64,000 nucleotides of DNA from Emcibacteraceae bacterium (lineage in GTDB: Bacteria > Pseudomonadota > Alphaproteobacteria > Sphingomonadales > Emcibacteraceae). The translations under genes were made by a program, and so were the position numbers. The notes below the pieces were generated by a model that did no database searches, was not told where the DNA came from, and saw only the letters and a program-made list of their open reading frames with translations. This document shows positions 9,128 to 18,967 of this stretch, one piece after another (within the stretch, counting starts at the first letter, position 1; the number at the start of each line of letters is the position of its first letter). The stretch lies in contig JAWKXO010000002.1 in the NCBI GenBank assembly GCA_041396985.1, positions 197,501-261,500 of the forward strand. The letters run 5' to 3'.

Positions 9128-9982
9128 TTAACGCAGCATTGAAAGCTCAAGCAGTTTTTCCTGCTCAAGCGCAATATTCTCGATGATTTCACCTTCGTTG
9201 CCGAGAGCCTTTTTTGCCTCACCGTCAACATAAACTGAAAGACCCGCAGCATTGTTGGTCATCAGGCTTAATCCCTGCTGTTGTGAAGCAATTAAATCTT
9301 CTCCTCTTGGAAGAATTTTTTCAATAAGCACTGTTCCGTCTTTATCTGACAATCTGACCCAGACATCCTGATTTGCTTTTAAGCGTACCTCATTGGCATT
9401 TGCAGGAGCACTAACAGGCTTAGCCGTGCTAACGGTTTTATTTTCTATACCTTTTTTATCAGAAATACTAACAGCATCAGACTGAATTTTAGCCGGTATT
9501 ATAGAGTTGACCTTTTCAACAGTGTTTTCTGCGGCTGCATTATTGCTGTCAATATTTACAATGACACCAACCAATAGAACGATACATACCGCCGCAATGC
9601 TCGCAATACCCTTAACGGGAAATACTTTATGCCTTTCTGCCTCAGGAAATGTCAAAACCACACATTCCTTAGAACCCGCATATTCCGCTTCATAACGAGC
9701 AACAACCTCTTTCGTGTCAAGACCAAGATAACTCGAATAATTCTTTAAAAAACCTGTTGCGTAGCAGGCGGAGGGGAAGGAGTCAAAATTATCCTGCTCA
9801 ATTGCTTCCAGCAGGTATGGTTTTATGCATAAATCTTGGGCAATAATATTTAAGTCTCTAATCTTATGATTTTGCCGTGCATGTTTTAAAATTGTTCCAA
9901 CACTTTCCAGTGCAAGATCAGATTTAATTTCTGTACAAATTGAGTTCACTTTTCTGTTCCCAGTTTTTTTAAAGACGCCCAC
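9128..9982 (-). CDS. rodZ: RodZ-like cytoskeletal membrane protein (HTH, one TM, DUF4115)
   Basis: 284 residues. Residues about 28-95 are the HTH_25 helix-turn-helix of RodZ (LKHARQNHKIRDLNIIAQDL), which in the family contacts MreB instead of DNA. One membrane span follows at about 124-144, then a flexible linker and a periplasmic DUF4115 domain (about 200-284, including NQDVWVRLSDKDGTVLIEK). RodZ links MreB filaments to peptidoglycan synthesis and rod shape. The start is GTG at 9982 without a strong Shine-Dalgarno sequence. The ispG-hisS neighbourhood downstream supports the name. Confidence 0.85.
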   Translation of the reverse strand: MGVFKKTGNRKVNSICTEIKSDLALESVGTILKHARQNHKIRDLNIIAQDLCIKPYLLEAIEQDNFDSFPSACYATGFLKNYSSYLGLDTKEVVARYEAEYAGSKECVVLTFPEAERHKVFPVKGIASIAAVCIVLLVGVIVNIDSNNAAAENTVEKVNSIIPAKIQSDAVSISDKKGIENKTVSTAKPVSAPANANEVRLKANQDVWVRLSDKDGTVLIEKILPRGEDLIASQQQGLSLMTNNAAGLSVYVDGEAKKALGNEGEIIENIALEQEKLLELSMLR

Positions 9983-10288
9983 GTTCTTTTATTTCTATTT
10001 TATTTGTTCTACTAAACTTAGTCCGGCAAGCCGTGTCAGTTCGTTTCTATATTTCTTGTTAAATGCCCCTTTTCACTTAACAGTATGGTTAACGTAATTT
10101 TCCCACGCACCATTATATCTTCAATAAGATTATGATTTCGTTAAAAGAAAAACGTTTTTAAAAAAAACCTAAATACAAACTAAATCGCATTTTTCCCTAA
10201 GTTATTCAAAGTCAACCTTAAATTAATGCAATGAGTCAACAAAAAACTGCAACTAACGGTAATTATAGGGGAATTTGGCGTCGAATCA
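9983..10288. other. AT-rich intergenic region between rodZ start and ptsP end
   Basis: 306 bases without a convincing gene on either strand. It must hold the rodZ promoter and the 3' end of the ptsP transcript. It contains A and T runs (around 10,140-10,170), but I found no clear hairpin terminator, RNA gene or conserved operator. Confidence 0.5.
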
Positions 10289-12550
10289 CTAAATTTTTAT
10301 ATCATGGTCTCTGGCATAGGCTTCCAGTTCCCTTCGAATGCTACTTGTAGAACGACTCAGCAATTCATTTGTATATTGCTCAATTTCAGCAAGATTAAGG
10401 CTCCTAAGCATCATTTTCACAGGGCCGATGGCTGCTGGTGCGATGGATAGTCTCCTGAAGCCAATTGCAATAAGTGCAAGGGCACTTACCGATTTACCGC
10501 CAATTTCCCCGCAGAGCGTAAGGGGTATTTTAGCTTCATTACATTTCTTAACTATATATTTAAGCATATGCAGTGATGGCGGTGACAATGGGTCATAACG
10601 ATTGCTGAGTTTAGGATTGTCCCGGTCACAGGCATAAAAGAATTGCATAAGATCATTGCTGCCAATGGAAATAAAATCAACAAGGGGCAGCAAACTGTCC
10701 AGCTGCCAAACCAGGCTGGGAACTTCCAGCATGGTCCCCACATTTATTTTTTCAGGCATGGCCCTTTTATTTAATTTGTGCCGTCCAAGCTCTTTCTCAA
10801 GAATTGATTTGGCAAGCTTGAATTCATCAACATTGGTAATCATCGGAAACATTACATTTAAGGTCGTTCCGGCCGCCGCTGTGATCAAAGCCCTCAGCTG
10901 ATATCTTAAGAGTGCAGGGCGGTCGAGTGCTATTCTGATTGCGCGCCATCCAAGAGCCGGGTTCTCTTCATCATCCCGCTTCAAAAATGAAACTTCTTTA
11001 TCCCCGCCAATGTCCAGTGTACGAAACGTAACAGGTTTACCGTCTGCTGCTTCAATTATTGATTTATAAAATTCTGCCTGCGGGCCAATTCTCGGCAAGG
11101 TTTTACTGATCATGAACTGAAATTCTGTACGGAACAGACCAACACCCCGGGCACCCGTCCTGTGCATCCCTTCAATATCCATTGCCAGACCGCCATTAAT
11201 GACCAGCTCAATTTCAACGCCGTCCTTGGTCACGGTTGGCATATCCCGCATATCATCGTAACGGGCAAGCAACTTCGCCCTTGCGCCGATGGCATCCCGA
11301 TAACTTTCAAGAATATCCGGAGGAGGGGATATAAATATTTCGCCGTCAAGTCCATGAACGATAATCTGAACACCCTCATCAATTTCGAGCAGATTTTCTT
11401 CAATCTGACCAAGCATGGGAATACCGAGAGCCCGGGCAACAATTGCCACGTGAGAGGTAGGAGTTCCTTCCTGTAAAATCACGGCTTTCAGCTTATCACG
11501 GTCATAATCCAGAAGTTCCGCCGGCCCCATATTGCGGGCAACAACAACGGCATTTTCCGGGAGCCCTTTTGAAGCGGCTGTACCCGCCTTACCCATAAGG
11601 TGACGAATGAGCCTGTTGGCAAGATCATCCAGATCACTCAGTCTTTCCCTAAGATAAGGATCTTCGGTCTTCATCATTTTAGTGCGGTTTTCGACCTGAA
11701 TTTTCTCAACGGCCGCTTCCGCTGTCAGCCCGCTTTCGATGGCGTCTTCAATCTTTTGCCGCCATCCCTTATCTCTGGCAAATAATTTATAGACATCAAG
11801 AATTTCCCTATGTTCCCCATGATGAAGAATATCCTCTGCCGACATAATGTCATCAATTTGGACCAACAGATTTTCAAACCCTTTATCAAGTCGTTTCAAC
11901 TGGCCTTCATAATCTTCAGAGAGATGCTGGGTGATTTCGACCCTTGGCTCATGCATCACAACTACGCCTTCTGCCAACCCTTCTGCAAACACCATTCCTT
12001 TAAACCGGGTGGTGCTGGCTCGGTCCCCATTGCCGTCATTCTGGTCATGTGATGTGATGAGGTCTCCGCTGACAACCAGCTCGGCAAGAACCATTGCGAC
12101 GGTTTGCAGAGCTTCTTCTTCTTCTTCTGAATAGTGGCGGCTAGCCTGATTTTGTACAGCCAGAACACCAACCGATTTTCCGCTTCGAAGAATTGGAACA
12201 GCCATCATGGATTTATATATTTCTTCCCCGGTTTCCGGGCGATAGACAAATTTCGGGTGATCCTGTGCATTGCTGAGATTAAGGGAGGATCGCGTAGAGG
12301 CAACAAGTCCAACCAACCCTTCACCTACTCTCAAACGCGTGTTATGTACGGCTTCTGATTTAAGACCTTCTGTTGCAAACAGCTCAAGCATATCACCGCG
12401 GATAAAATAAGCGGAGCAAACCTCGGCAACCATGTTGCTGGCAACAAGGTGCACCACTTTATTGAGCCGGACTTCAGCATCGTCCTCACTCGCCATAATT
12501 TCGTGTAACTGCCTCATCATGCGACGAGGTGCGTTATTTATGGGGGTCAA
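10289..12550 (-). CDS. ptsP: PTS enzyme I-Ntr, phosphoenolpyruvate-protein phosphotransferase
   Basis: 753 residues: a GAF sensor domain (about 20-160), the enzyme I N-terminal domain, the phosphohistidine swivel (GTPTSHVAIVARALGIP) and the PEP-binding barrel (FRTLDIGGDK, IGSNDLMQF, catalytic Cys in TLCGEIGG). It starts the nitrogen-type phosphotransferase relay, which has a regulatory role. The other relay proteins are not in this window. The start appears to be TTG at 12550, backed by a strong AGGGAGG five bases upstream; an in-frame ATG ten codons later is the alternative. In many Alphaproteobacteria ptsP is close to lysC and prfA; here rodZ-ispG-hisS separates it from prfA. Confidence 0.95.
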   Translation of the reverse strand: MTPINNAPRRMMRQLHEIMASEDDAEVRLNKVVHLVASNMVAEVCSAYFIRGDMLELFATEGLKSEAVHNTRLRVGEGLVGLVASTRSSLNLSNAQDHPKFVYRPETGEEIYKSMMAVPILRSGKSVGVLAVQNQASRHYSEEEEEALQTVAMVLAELVVSGDLITSHDQNDGNGDRASTTRFKGMVFAEGLAEGVVVMHEPRVEITQHLSEDYEGQLKRLDKGFENLLVQIDDIMSAEDILHHGEHREILDVYKLFARDKGWRQKIEDAIESGLTAEAAVEKIQVENRTKMMKTEDPYLRERLSDLDDLANRLIRHLMGKAGTAASKGLPENAVVVARNMGPAELLDYDRDKLKAVILQEGTPTSHVAIVARALGIPMLGQIEENLLEIDEGVQIIVHGLDGEIFISPPPDILESYRDAIGARAKLLARYDDMRDMPTVTKDGVEIELVINGGLAMDIEGMHRTGARGVGLFRTEFQFMISKTLPRIGPQAEFYKSIIEAADGKPVTFRTLDIGGDKEVSFLKRDDEENPALGWRAIRIALDRPALLRYQLRALITAAAGTTLNVMFPMITNVDEFKLAKSILEKELGRHKLNKRAMPEKINVGTMLEVPSLVWQLDSLLPLVDFISIGSNDLMQFFYACDRDNPKLSNRYDPLSPPSLHMLKYIVKKCNEAKIPLTLCGEIGGKSVSALALIAIGFRRLSIAPAAIGPVKMMLRSLNLAEIEQYTNELLSRSTSSIRRELEAYARDHDIKI

Positions 12551-12578
12551 TTTACCCTCCCTGGTTGGCTTAAGTCTA

Positions 12579-13586
12579 CTAAGCCAGTTGATTTTCGGCC
12601 TGTTCTATCAGATTCGCAATAATTTCGGAAACGGGCTGGATCTTTTTTACCATTCCAACGCTTTGTCCCGCCATAACCGATCCCCTGTCAACATCCCCGT
12701 CTATTACTGCACGGCGCAGTGCGCCGGCCCAGTAATGCTCAATTTCAAGCTGGGCCGCTTCCATTTCCAGCTCTCCCGCCTGATATTTATTAATGACTTC
12801 CCGCTGTACATCCATAAATTCTTCAGATGCCTCATTTTTAAGCGCCCGAACAGGAATAACCGGAAAGCGTTTATCAATCTGTACTGATGTTACCGCATCA
12901 CGTGCGTTTGCGCGGATAAACATTTTTTTGAAATTGTCATGGGCAATGCTTTCTTCAGCACATACAAACATTGTTCCCAATTGACAGCCAGCAGCCCCCA
13001 TCTGCAAATAGGACGCCATGACTTCACCTCGTCCAATTCCGCCCGCAACAAATACCGGAACTTCCGTAATATAAGGCAGAATTTCCTGCGCCAAGACAGA
13101 CGTTGATACTGGTCCGATATGGCCGCCAGCTTCCGACCCTTCGACAATCAGGGCATCAACACCGCTTCTGATAAGTTTTTTTGCCAGAATAAGAGCCGGC
13201 GAGAAACAGATAACTTTTGCACCACCCTCTTTGATTCTTTTTATGGAATCGCCTGACGGGATACCCCCTGCAAGAACAATAAATTTTACATTCCGGGCCA
13301 AAGTCACATCAATTAATGCATCAATATCTGGATGCATTGTGATCAGATTTACCCCAAATGGTTTTTTCGTCTTTGCCTGGGTCTCTTCAATAACTTTTGA
13401 CAACAGATCGGGTGTCATACTACCACAGGCAATTACGCCAAATCCACCAGCATTGGAAAGGGCGCTCACCAGATTGCTTTCTGAAAGCCAGCTCATGGCA
13501 CCACCAAGAATCGCATAATCCGTTCCCAGAAAATCCGTTCCTTTTTTCCATAATTGATCCAGTTTCTTACGGCCTGCTGTGGTCAT
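12579..13586 (-). CDS. Nitronate monooxygenase / FabK-like flavin oxidoreductase
   Basis: 335 residues of an NMO-family TIM-barrel flavoprotein. Visible signatures are a Gly-rich N-terminus (GGFGVIACGS), VEGSEAGGHIG, FVAGGIGRGEVMAS and MGAAGCQLGTMF, which build the FMN phosphate site. Family members oxidise nitronates or reduce enoyl thioesters, and the sequence alone does not decide between these. The ATG at 13586 is chosen because a GGTGAG lies six bases upstream; a TTG four codons earlier is possible. Located between lysC and ptsP on the same strand. Confidence 0.85.
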   Translation of the reverse strand: MTTAGRKKLDQLWKKGTDFLGTDYAILGGAMSWLSESNLVSALSNAGGFGVIACGSMTPDLLSKVIEETQAKTKKPFGVNLITMHPDIDALIDVTLARNVKFIVLAGGIPSGDSIKRIKEGGAKVICFSPALILAKKLIRSGVDALIVEGSEAGGHIGPVSTSVLAQEILPYITEVPVFVAGGIGRGEVMASYLQMGAAGCQLGTMFVCAEESIAHDNFKKMFIRANARDAVTSVQIDKRFPVIPVRALKNEASEEFMDVQREVINKYQAGELEMEAAQLEIEHYWAGALRRAVIDGDVDRGSVMAGQSVGMVKKIQPVSEIIANLIEQAENQLA

Positions 13587-13619
13587 ATTCTCACCCAAAC
13601 TATATTTTGTATTATTATT

Positions 13620-14837
13620 TTATTCGCCGTCCAGACCATAAGCAGTATGAAGAGCCCGAACAGCCAGTTCCGTATATTCCGCTTCGATCAGAACGCTGAT
13701 TTTAATTTCTGAAGTCGAAATCACCTGAATATTGATCCCTTTATCGGCAAGAGCCTTAAACATGGTTGCGGCCACACCGGCATGCGAACGCATACCTACC
13801 CCTATAACAGATATTTTGGCAACATTCACATCCGTAATCAGATTATCAAATTCAATATTATCAGCCCTGTTTAACATTTCTTCCGCTTTTTCAAGGTCAG
13901 ATTGTGTCACAGTAAAAGTCAGATCGGTCTTTTTACCGTCTTCGGTTTCATTCTGGATGATCATATCGACGTTAATATTTCCGTCTGCAAGAAGCGTGAA
14001 AATATTGCTGGCAATACCCGGCTTGTTTTTTACACCGACCAGGGTGACCTGGGCTTCATTTTTGGCATATGCTATACCACTTACAACTTGTTTTTCCACA
14101 ATTTCATCCTCATCAACAACCATGGTTCCCGGTTTATCAGTAAAACTTGAAAGCACCTGTACACGAACTTTGTGGTTCATTGCCATAGCAACTGAACGTG
14201 TTTGCAGCACTTTCGCTCCTAAAGAGGCCATTTCCAGCATCTCTTCATAGGTAATTTTATCCAGTTTACGGGCCTTTGGAACAATTCTGGGGTCTGTTGT
14301 ATAAACCCCTTCCACATCTGTATAAATATCACATCGGTCAGCACCGATTGCCGCCGCCAACGCCACTGCCGACGTATCAGAACCACCGCGGCCGAGTGTG
14401 GTTATTCTGTTATCATCAGAAATTCCCTGAAATCCAGCAATTACGCAAACAATACCTTCATTCATGCGCTCGTTAATGGCATCCGTGCCGATTTCCTCAA
14501 CGCGGGCGGCACTATGGACCTGATTTGTCCGAAACGGAATTTGCCAGCCCAGCCAGGAACGGGCAGGAATGCCAATATTCTGTAAAGCCAATGCCAACAG
14601 GCCGGCTGTAATCTGTTCTCCCGCTGAAACAACCGTATCATATTCACGGGCGTCATGCAGTGGGGAAATTTCTTCTACCCAGCCGATGAGCTTATCAGTT
14701 GTCCCTGCCATAGCAGAAACAAAGACCGAAACCTGATTTCCAAGGTCCACTTCTTTTTTTACACGTTGGGCTACATTTCTGATCCGATCAATATCGGCAA
14801 CAGAGGTCCCGCCAAATTTCATCACTATTCGTGCCAT
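13620..14837 (-). CDS. lysC: Aspartate kinase
   Basis: 405 residues. Phosphorylates aspartate at the head of the lysine, threonine and methionine pathway. The kinase domain begins with KFGGTSVAD and includes GRGGSDTSAVALAAA. Two C-terminal ACT domains from about 265 (GVKNKPGIASNIF and GVGMRSHAGVAATMFKAL) provide allosteric feedback. Length and layout fit the monofunctional class. First gene of the minus-strand block, with a 157-bp promoter region shared divergently with ubiG. Confidence 0.96.
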   Translation of the reverse strand: MARIVMKFGGTSVADIDRIRNVAQRVKKEVDLGNQVSVFVSAMAGTTDKLIGWVEEISPLHDAREYDTVVSAGEQITAGLLALALQNIGIPARSWLGWQIPFRTNQVHSAARVEEIGTDAINERMNEGIVCVIAGFQGISDDNRITTLGRGGSDTSAVALAAAIGADRCDIYTDVEGVYTTDPRIVPKARKLDKITYEEMLEMASLGAKVLQTRSVAMAMNHKVRVQVLSSFTDKPGTMVVDEDEIVEKQVVSGIAYAKNEAQVTLVGVKNKPGIASNIFTLLADGNINVDMIIQNETEDGKKTDLTFTVTQSDLEKAEEMLNRADNIEFDNLITDVNVAKISVIGVGMRSHAGVAATMFKALADKGINIQVISTSEIKISVLIEAEYTELAVRALHTAYGLDGE

Positions 14838-14994
14838 AACAGACTTCTACTCAGCTTCGCATATTTAAATATGAGCAATTTTTTGTTTCTATTTTATTTG
14901 TTTCGCGCAATACATATATCTTTATCGGTGCTTGAAGCAAGTGCCGACTTGTATATATTAGATAATAATTGCCTTTTTTTGTTTTGAGATTGCC

Positions 14995-15762
14995 ATGAAT
15001 GCTGAAAATACCACTGCTCAGGCCAAATCCGTTAACCCGGATGAAATTGCACATTTTTCATCAATGGCAGCGACCTGGTGGGATCCGAAAGGCCCATTCA
15101 AGCCTCTGCACCAGTTAAACCCGACGCGAATCGAATTTATCCGGGATCAGATTTGTGAACATTTTGGGCGCGATTCTCTGTCTGAAATTCCTCTCAAGGG
15201 TTTGCGTATTCTTGACATCGGTTGCGGTGGTGGACTGCTTTGTGAACCCATGGCCCGACTTGGGGCGACTATGGTCGGCGCGGATGCCGCCGAAAAAAAC
15301 ATCAAAACTGCCAAGCTTCATGCGGAACAGATGAACCTTAACATTGATTACAGACATATTACCGCAGAAGAGCTGGCGGAGCAGGGGGAAAAATTTGATG
15401 TTATCCTTAATATGGAAGTGATTGAACACGTGGCCGATATCAAATCATTCCTTGAGGCCTGTCATCAGCTCCTTAAGGATAATGGATGTATGACCTTATC
15501 CACCCTGAACAGAACCGTTAAATCATGGGCCATGGCCATTGTCGGTGCAGAATATATTTTGCGCTGGCTGCCGAAAGGTACCCATGACTGGCATAAATTT
15601 TTAAAACCTTCCGAATTATGTGACCATGCTTCAAAGTGCGGCTTTAGCATTACCACAATAAATGGCATGGTGTTTAATCCGCTTAACGCTACATGGATGC
15701 TTGATCGGCATGATTATTCGGTTAATTATGTCGCTCTCGCTGTAAAATCAAACAATGGATAA
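14995..15762 (+). CDS. ubiG: Ubiquinone biosynthesis O-methyltransferase UbiG
   Basis: 255 residues. Performs the two O-methylations of ubiquinone synthesis using SAM. The N-terminal FSSMAATWWDPKGPFKPLHQ is a UbiG hallmark, followed by SAM motif I LDIGCGGGLLCEPMARLGA and the post-motif NMEVIEHVAD. Divergent from lysC, a conserved neighbour in Alphaproteobacteria. Its last eight bases overlap the start of fdhD. Confidence 0.96.
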   Translation: MNAENTTAQAKSVNPDEIAHFSSMAATWWDPKGPFKPLHQLNPTRIEFIRDQICEHFGRDSLSEIPLKGLRILDIGCGGGLLCEPMARLGATMVGADAAEKNIKTAKLHAEQMNLNIDYRHITAEELAEQGEKFDVILNMEVIEHVADIKSFLEACHQLLKDNGCMTLSTLNRTVKSWAMAIVGAEYILRWLPKGTHDWHKFLKPSELCDHASKCGFSITTINGMVFNPLNATWMLDRHDYSVNYVALAVKSNNG

Positions 15763-16552
15763 GCGTCCCGAAAATCAGACCATGCGAATCTGGAGCCCGG
15801 AAGGTGAAAAAACCGAAATTCGCCAGATTACCAATGAAGTCCCGGTCGTACTTGAATATAACTGTGTGACTTTTGCCGTCATGATGGCATCCCCCACAGA
15901 TCTGATTGATTTTTCCTATGGATTTAGCTTAACTGAGGGCATTGTGTCTGGAAAAAAAGATATAATTTACGCCCAGATTAAAGAAGCCCCAAAAGGGAAA
16001 GTTGCGGCCATCGAGATTAATGCCCGTTCATTTCACAAACTTGAAAAATATAACCGTACCCTTTCGGGCCGAACAGGGTGCGGACTTTGCGGTGTTGAAA
16101 AACTGGATCAGGCTTTTAAGCCATTGGAAAAAGTTGGCTCGGATTTAAAGGTGAAGGCGGAACTGATTCACAAAGCAATGCAGGAAATAAAAGCCCATCA
16201 ACATTTGAATAAAGAAACGGGAGCGCTGCATGCAGCGGCTTTTGCTGACAAATCAGGGAAAATTATTGCCGTACGTGAGGATGTCGGACGTCATAATGCT
16301 CTTGATAAACTGATCGGTCATCTGATGCAGGAGGAAATTGACCCGGGCAGCGGCTTTGCACTGATTACAAGCCGGTGCAGTTTCGAAATGGTTCAGAAAT
16401 GCGCGATTGCCGGAATTCCGATCATTGCGGCAGTATCGGCCACCACTGGCCTGGCTGTTGATCTTGCGGATCAGGCAGGCATTTCAATAATTGCCTTTGC
16501 CCGCAAGCAGGGTTTAAATGTCGTTACCGATAGTGAAAATCGCATATTATAA
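15755..16552 (+). CDS. fdhD: Formate dehydrogenase accessory sulfurtransferase FdhD
   Basis: 265 residues. FdhD passes sulfur from a cysteine desulfurase to the molybdenum cofactor of formate dehydrogenase. The diagnostic cysteine motif RTGCGLCGVE lies near residue 110 and the nucleotide-binding region includes REDVGRHNALDK. ATG overlaps the end of ubiG by eight bases. It converges on mobA with only nine bases between, so two molybdenum-cofactor genes sit tail to tail. No formate dehydrogenase structural gene is in the window. Confidence 0.94.
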   Translation: MDKRPENQTMRIWSPEGEKTEIRQITNEVPVVLEYNCVTFAVMMASPTDLIDFSYGFSLTEGIVSGKKDIIYAQIKEAPKGKVAAIEINARSFHKLEKYNRTLSGRTGCGLCGVEKLDQAFKPLEKVGSDLKVKAELIHKAMQEIKAHQHLNKETGALHAAAFADKSGKIIAVREDVGRHNALDKLIGHLMQEEIDPGSGFALITSRCSFEMVQKCAIAGIPIIAAVSATTGLAVDLADQAGISIIAFARKQGLNVVTDSENRIL

Positions 16553-16561
16553 TGAAAATTA

Positions 16562-17179
16562 TTATAATCGCTTGAACCGGCCAGCCAACTTTTCTGCTTC
16601 GATCAAATTTTCAGGCGTATTGATATTAAAAAAAGGGTCAGGGTTATCTGACCATTCCAGTTCCACCGCTTTTTGAGTTTTGAGCCAGGACATCATTTTT
16701 CGTTCGCCTTTTTTCAATGCTTTTTCCAGATCATCGAGTAATGAGACATCCCAAAGTGCATGGGTCGGATGAAGATGGCCGTTTGATTTAGCAACCACCA
16801 CAGAAGCCGAAGAATGATGCAAAAGCATTTCAACAAAGTTGTCCGGGATAAAGGGGGTATCAGCAGAAACGGTGACTATTTTCTGATAAGAATGGCGCTT
16901 TGCATAATTTAAAGCTGTATAAAGTCCAATCATAGGGCCCGCATGGAGGCCAAAATCCGGGATATCCGGCACAACGTCTATTGTAATATCCAATTCAGCC
17001 AGATTGGAGTTTAGAATTATCCTATCAACCTGCGACTCCAATCGATCAACAATATGATCAATTATTCTTCTTTTTCCCAAAGTCAAAAGGAACTTGTCAT
17101 CACCACCCATACGGCGTGACTGTCCCCCTGCCAGGATAACCCCGAGCAGGTGGCTTTTTTTAATTTCTTCCTTATGCAT
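16562..17179 (-). CDS. mobA: Molybdenum cofactor guanylyltransferase
   Basis: 205 residues. Attaches GMP to molybdopterin to make the guanine dinucleotide cofactor used by formate dehydrogenase and related enzymes. The nucleotidyltransferase signature GVILAGGQSRRMGGDDK is at residues 13-29, and VSADTPFIP carries the metal-binding aspartate. Starts five bases after the DUF1178 gene, so the two are probably co-transcribed. It faces fdhD, which serves the same cofactor. Confidence 0.95.
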   Translation of the reverse strand: MHKEEIKKSHLLGVILAGGQSRRMGGDDKFLLTLGKRRIIDHIVDRLESQVDRIILNSNLAELDITIDVVPDIPDFGLHAGPMIGLYTALNYAKRHSYQKIVTVSADTPFIPDNFVEMLLHHSSASVVVAKSNGHLHPTHALWDVSLLDDLEKALKKGERKMMSWLKTQKAVELEWSDNPDPFFNINTPENLIEAEKLAGRFKRL

Positions 17180-17184
17180 GGAAA

Positions 17185-17688
17185 TTAGCTGTCGAGTTTG
17201 CCGGATCCCGGAACAGGCAGGATATCGATGCCCTCTTCAATCAGCTCTTCGGTTTCACGAATAGTTGTCTCGCCATAAATGCCTCTCTTTTCACCTTCAC
17301 CATAGTGAATTTTGCGGGCTTCTTCGGCAAAGTTGCTGCCAACATATTCGCACGACTTTTCAATCTGGCGGCGAAACTTGGCCATTGTATTATGCATATG
17401 CTCAAGCGCACGCTTCACATCTTCCGAACTGACTTGGTTTGTCGGATCGGAATGGGCGCTGACCATCACTCTGTGATCATCCTGATCTGTTGAATAGTGA
17501 CCTCTGTCATTATGTTTTTCACTGCCCGCTGAAATATTGGGGGCCATCAATGATTTTGATATTTTTGTACTTCCGCAGAGAGGGCATTCAACCAGGCCGC
17601 TGTCAACCTGCGTCTGATAGGCTTCGCTATTTTGAAACCAAGCTTCAAAAACATGGCCGTCACAACATTTAATATCAAATAAAATCAT
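17185..17688 (-). CDS. DUF1178 family zinc-ribbon protein
   Basis: 167 residues. The N-terminus, MILFDIKCCDGHVFEAWF, and the pair CPLCGS at about 36-41 form a short zinc-ribbon-like motif typical of DUF1178. The rest is polar and mostly helical. Function unknown. It follows the nitrilase-family gene, an order common in Alphaproteobacteria, and leads into mobA. Confidence 0.88.
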   Translation of the reverse strand: MILFDIKCCDGHVFEAWFQNSEAYQTQVDSGLVECPLCGSTKISKSLMAPNISAGSEKHNDRGHYSTDQDDHRVMVSAHSDPTNQVSSEDVKRALEHMHNTMAKFRRQIEKSCEYVGSNFAEEARKIHYGEGEKRGIYGETTIRETEELIEEGIDILPVPGSGKLDS

Positions 17689-17753
17689 AATATTTTCAAC
17701 CGCTTAACGAGAGCATTAACCATAAGGACAACTTCGTAGTTTAAGACAACTAT

Positions 17754-18593
17754 CTACCTTACTTCCTGTATAGCAATATTTTTATCGTGGGTCAAAGCCG
17801 CAATTTTATTTCTTGCCTCGGCGACTTTTGCCATGTCAATTTCTGCAATAATCACCCCTGGCTTATCCCCGCCATCAGCGAGAATATTACCCCAGGGATC
17901 AATGATCAGGGAGTGGCCAAATGTATGCCTTCCGTTTCGATGGTTTCCGACCTGTGCAGGTGCAAAGACGAATGCGCCATTTTCTATTGCCCGCGCTTTA
18001 AGGAGAGTATGCCAGTGCGCTTTTCCTGTCTGATAAGTAAAAGCAGACGGGACTGTCAGCATCGTGGCCCCCGCCTTGGCAAGAGCCCTGTAAAGATATG
18101 GAAAACGAAGATCATAACAAATGGATAAGCCAACTTTTCCCCAGGGCAGGGTGGCAAGTATGGCAACATCCCCCGCCTGATACGAGTTTGATTCGCGGTA
18201 GGCTTTTTCCCCTGGAAGATCGACATCAAACATATGGATTTTATCATAAGTGGCTATTTTTTCTCCGGCAGGCGAAAAAAGAAAACTTCTGTTCGCAGCT
18301 TTATCACCATTTCTAATGGCAATAGACCCAATCAGCAGCCAAATACCGAGCTCTTTTGCCAAAGCAGCAAAGTGACGCCATGAGGTATCTTCTTCCTCTG
18401 GGGATATTTTCTCCATGACCTGTTTTGTGCCAAAGTCAAGGAGCGTTGTCATTTCCGGGGTGAGCACAAATTCTGCCCCTTTTGCCACCGCCTGACGAAT
18501 AAATTTATCTGCAACAGCAATATTTTCTTCAATAACATCGTCAGATGTCATTTGAACAAGGCCAACTTTAAAATGTGTATTTAAGGAAGTCAT
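17754..18593 (-). CDS. Carbon-nitrogen hydrolase (nitrilase superfamily, Nit-like)
   Basis: 279 residues. The catalytic triad of the superfamily is visible as E47 (LTPEMT), K118 (YDKIHMFDVD) and C159 (LSICYDLRFP). The KIHMFDVD and YDLRFPYLYRALA segments resemble Nit1/NitA enzymes that remove the amide from deaminated glutathione, a metabolite-repair reaction. Its neighbour is a glutaredoxin gene, which fits glutathione metabolism, but the substrate is inferred. Confidence 0.88.
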   Translation of the reverse strand: MTSLNTHFKVGLVQMTSDDVIEENIAVADKFIRQAVAKGAEFVLTPEMTTLLDFGTKQVMEKISPEEEDTSWRHFAALAKELGIWLLIGSIAIRNGDKAANRSFLFSPAGEKIATYDKIHMFDVDLPGEKAYRESNSYQAGDVAILATLPWGKVGLSICYDLRFPYLYRALAKAGATMLTVPSAFTYQTGKAHWHTLLKARAIENGAFVFAPAQVGNHRNGRHTFGHSLIIDPWGNILADGGDKPGVIIAEIDMAKVAEARNKIAALTHDKNIAIQEVR

Positions 18594-18627
18594 GCTTCAG
18601 ACTAACATAATTTCCGTCTCCGTTCCA

Positions 18628-18900
18628 TCAGGACGGATTTTGGGCCAATAGGGCGTCAAGGTGCCCGGCACGGTCCAGGGCATAAAGATCGTCACTTCCA
18701 CCAATATGATCACCATTAATAAAAACCTGAGGCACAGTCGTTGCGCCACCGGAACGACTTAACATTTCCTGTTTATATTCGTCTTTGGACCAAATATTAT
18801 ATTCGGTAAACTGGCTGCCTTTGGCGTTCAGCAATTGCTTTGCCAGAGTACAGTATCCGCAGCCCGGACGGGTATATATAACGACTTCAGCCATATTCAT
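18628..18900 (-). CDS. grxC: Glutaredoxin 3
   Basis: 90 residues with the dithiol active site C14-G-Y-C17 and the glutathione-binding TVPQVFINGDHIGG. Reduces disulfides with glutathione in the cytoplasm. The frame is open six codons upstream from a TTG, but the ATG at 18900 is preceded by AAGGTG at good spacing and gives the usual glutaredoxin length. In line with comF upstream and the Nit-like amidase downstream. Confidence 0.94.
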   Translation of the reverse strand: MNMAEVVIYTRPGCGYCTLAKQLLNAKGSQFTEYNIWSKDEYKQEMLSRSGGATTVPQVFINGDHIGGSDDLYALDRAGHLDALLAQNPS

Positions 18901-18967
18901 TTTCACCTTCAGTTTCAATTTCCCTGATATATATTGATTTGGCTGTATTTTTCAATGGTCAATTTCA

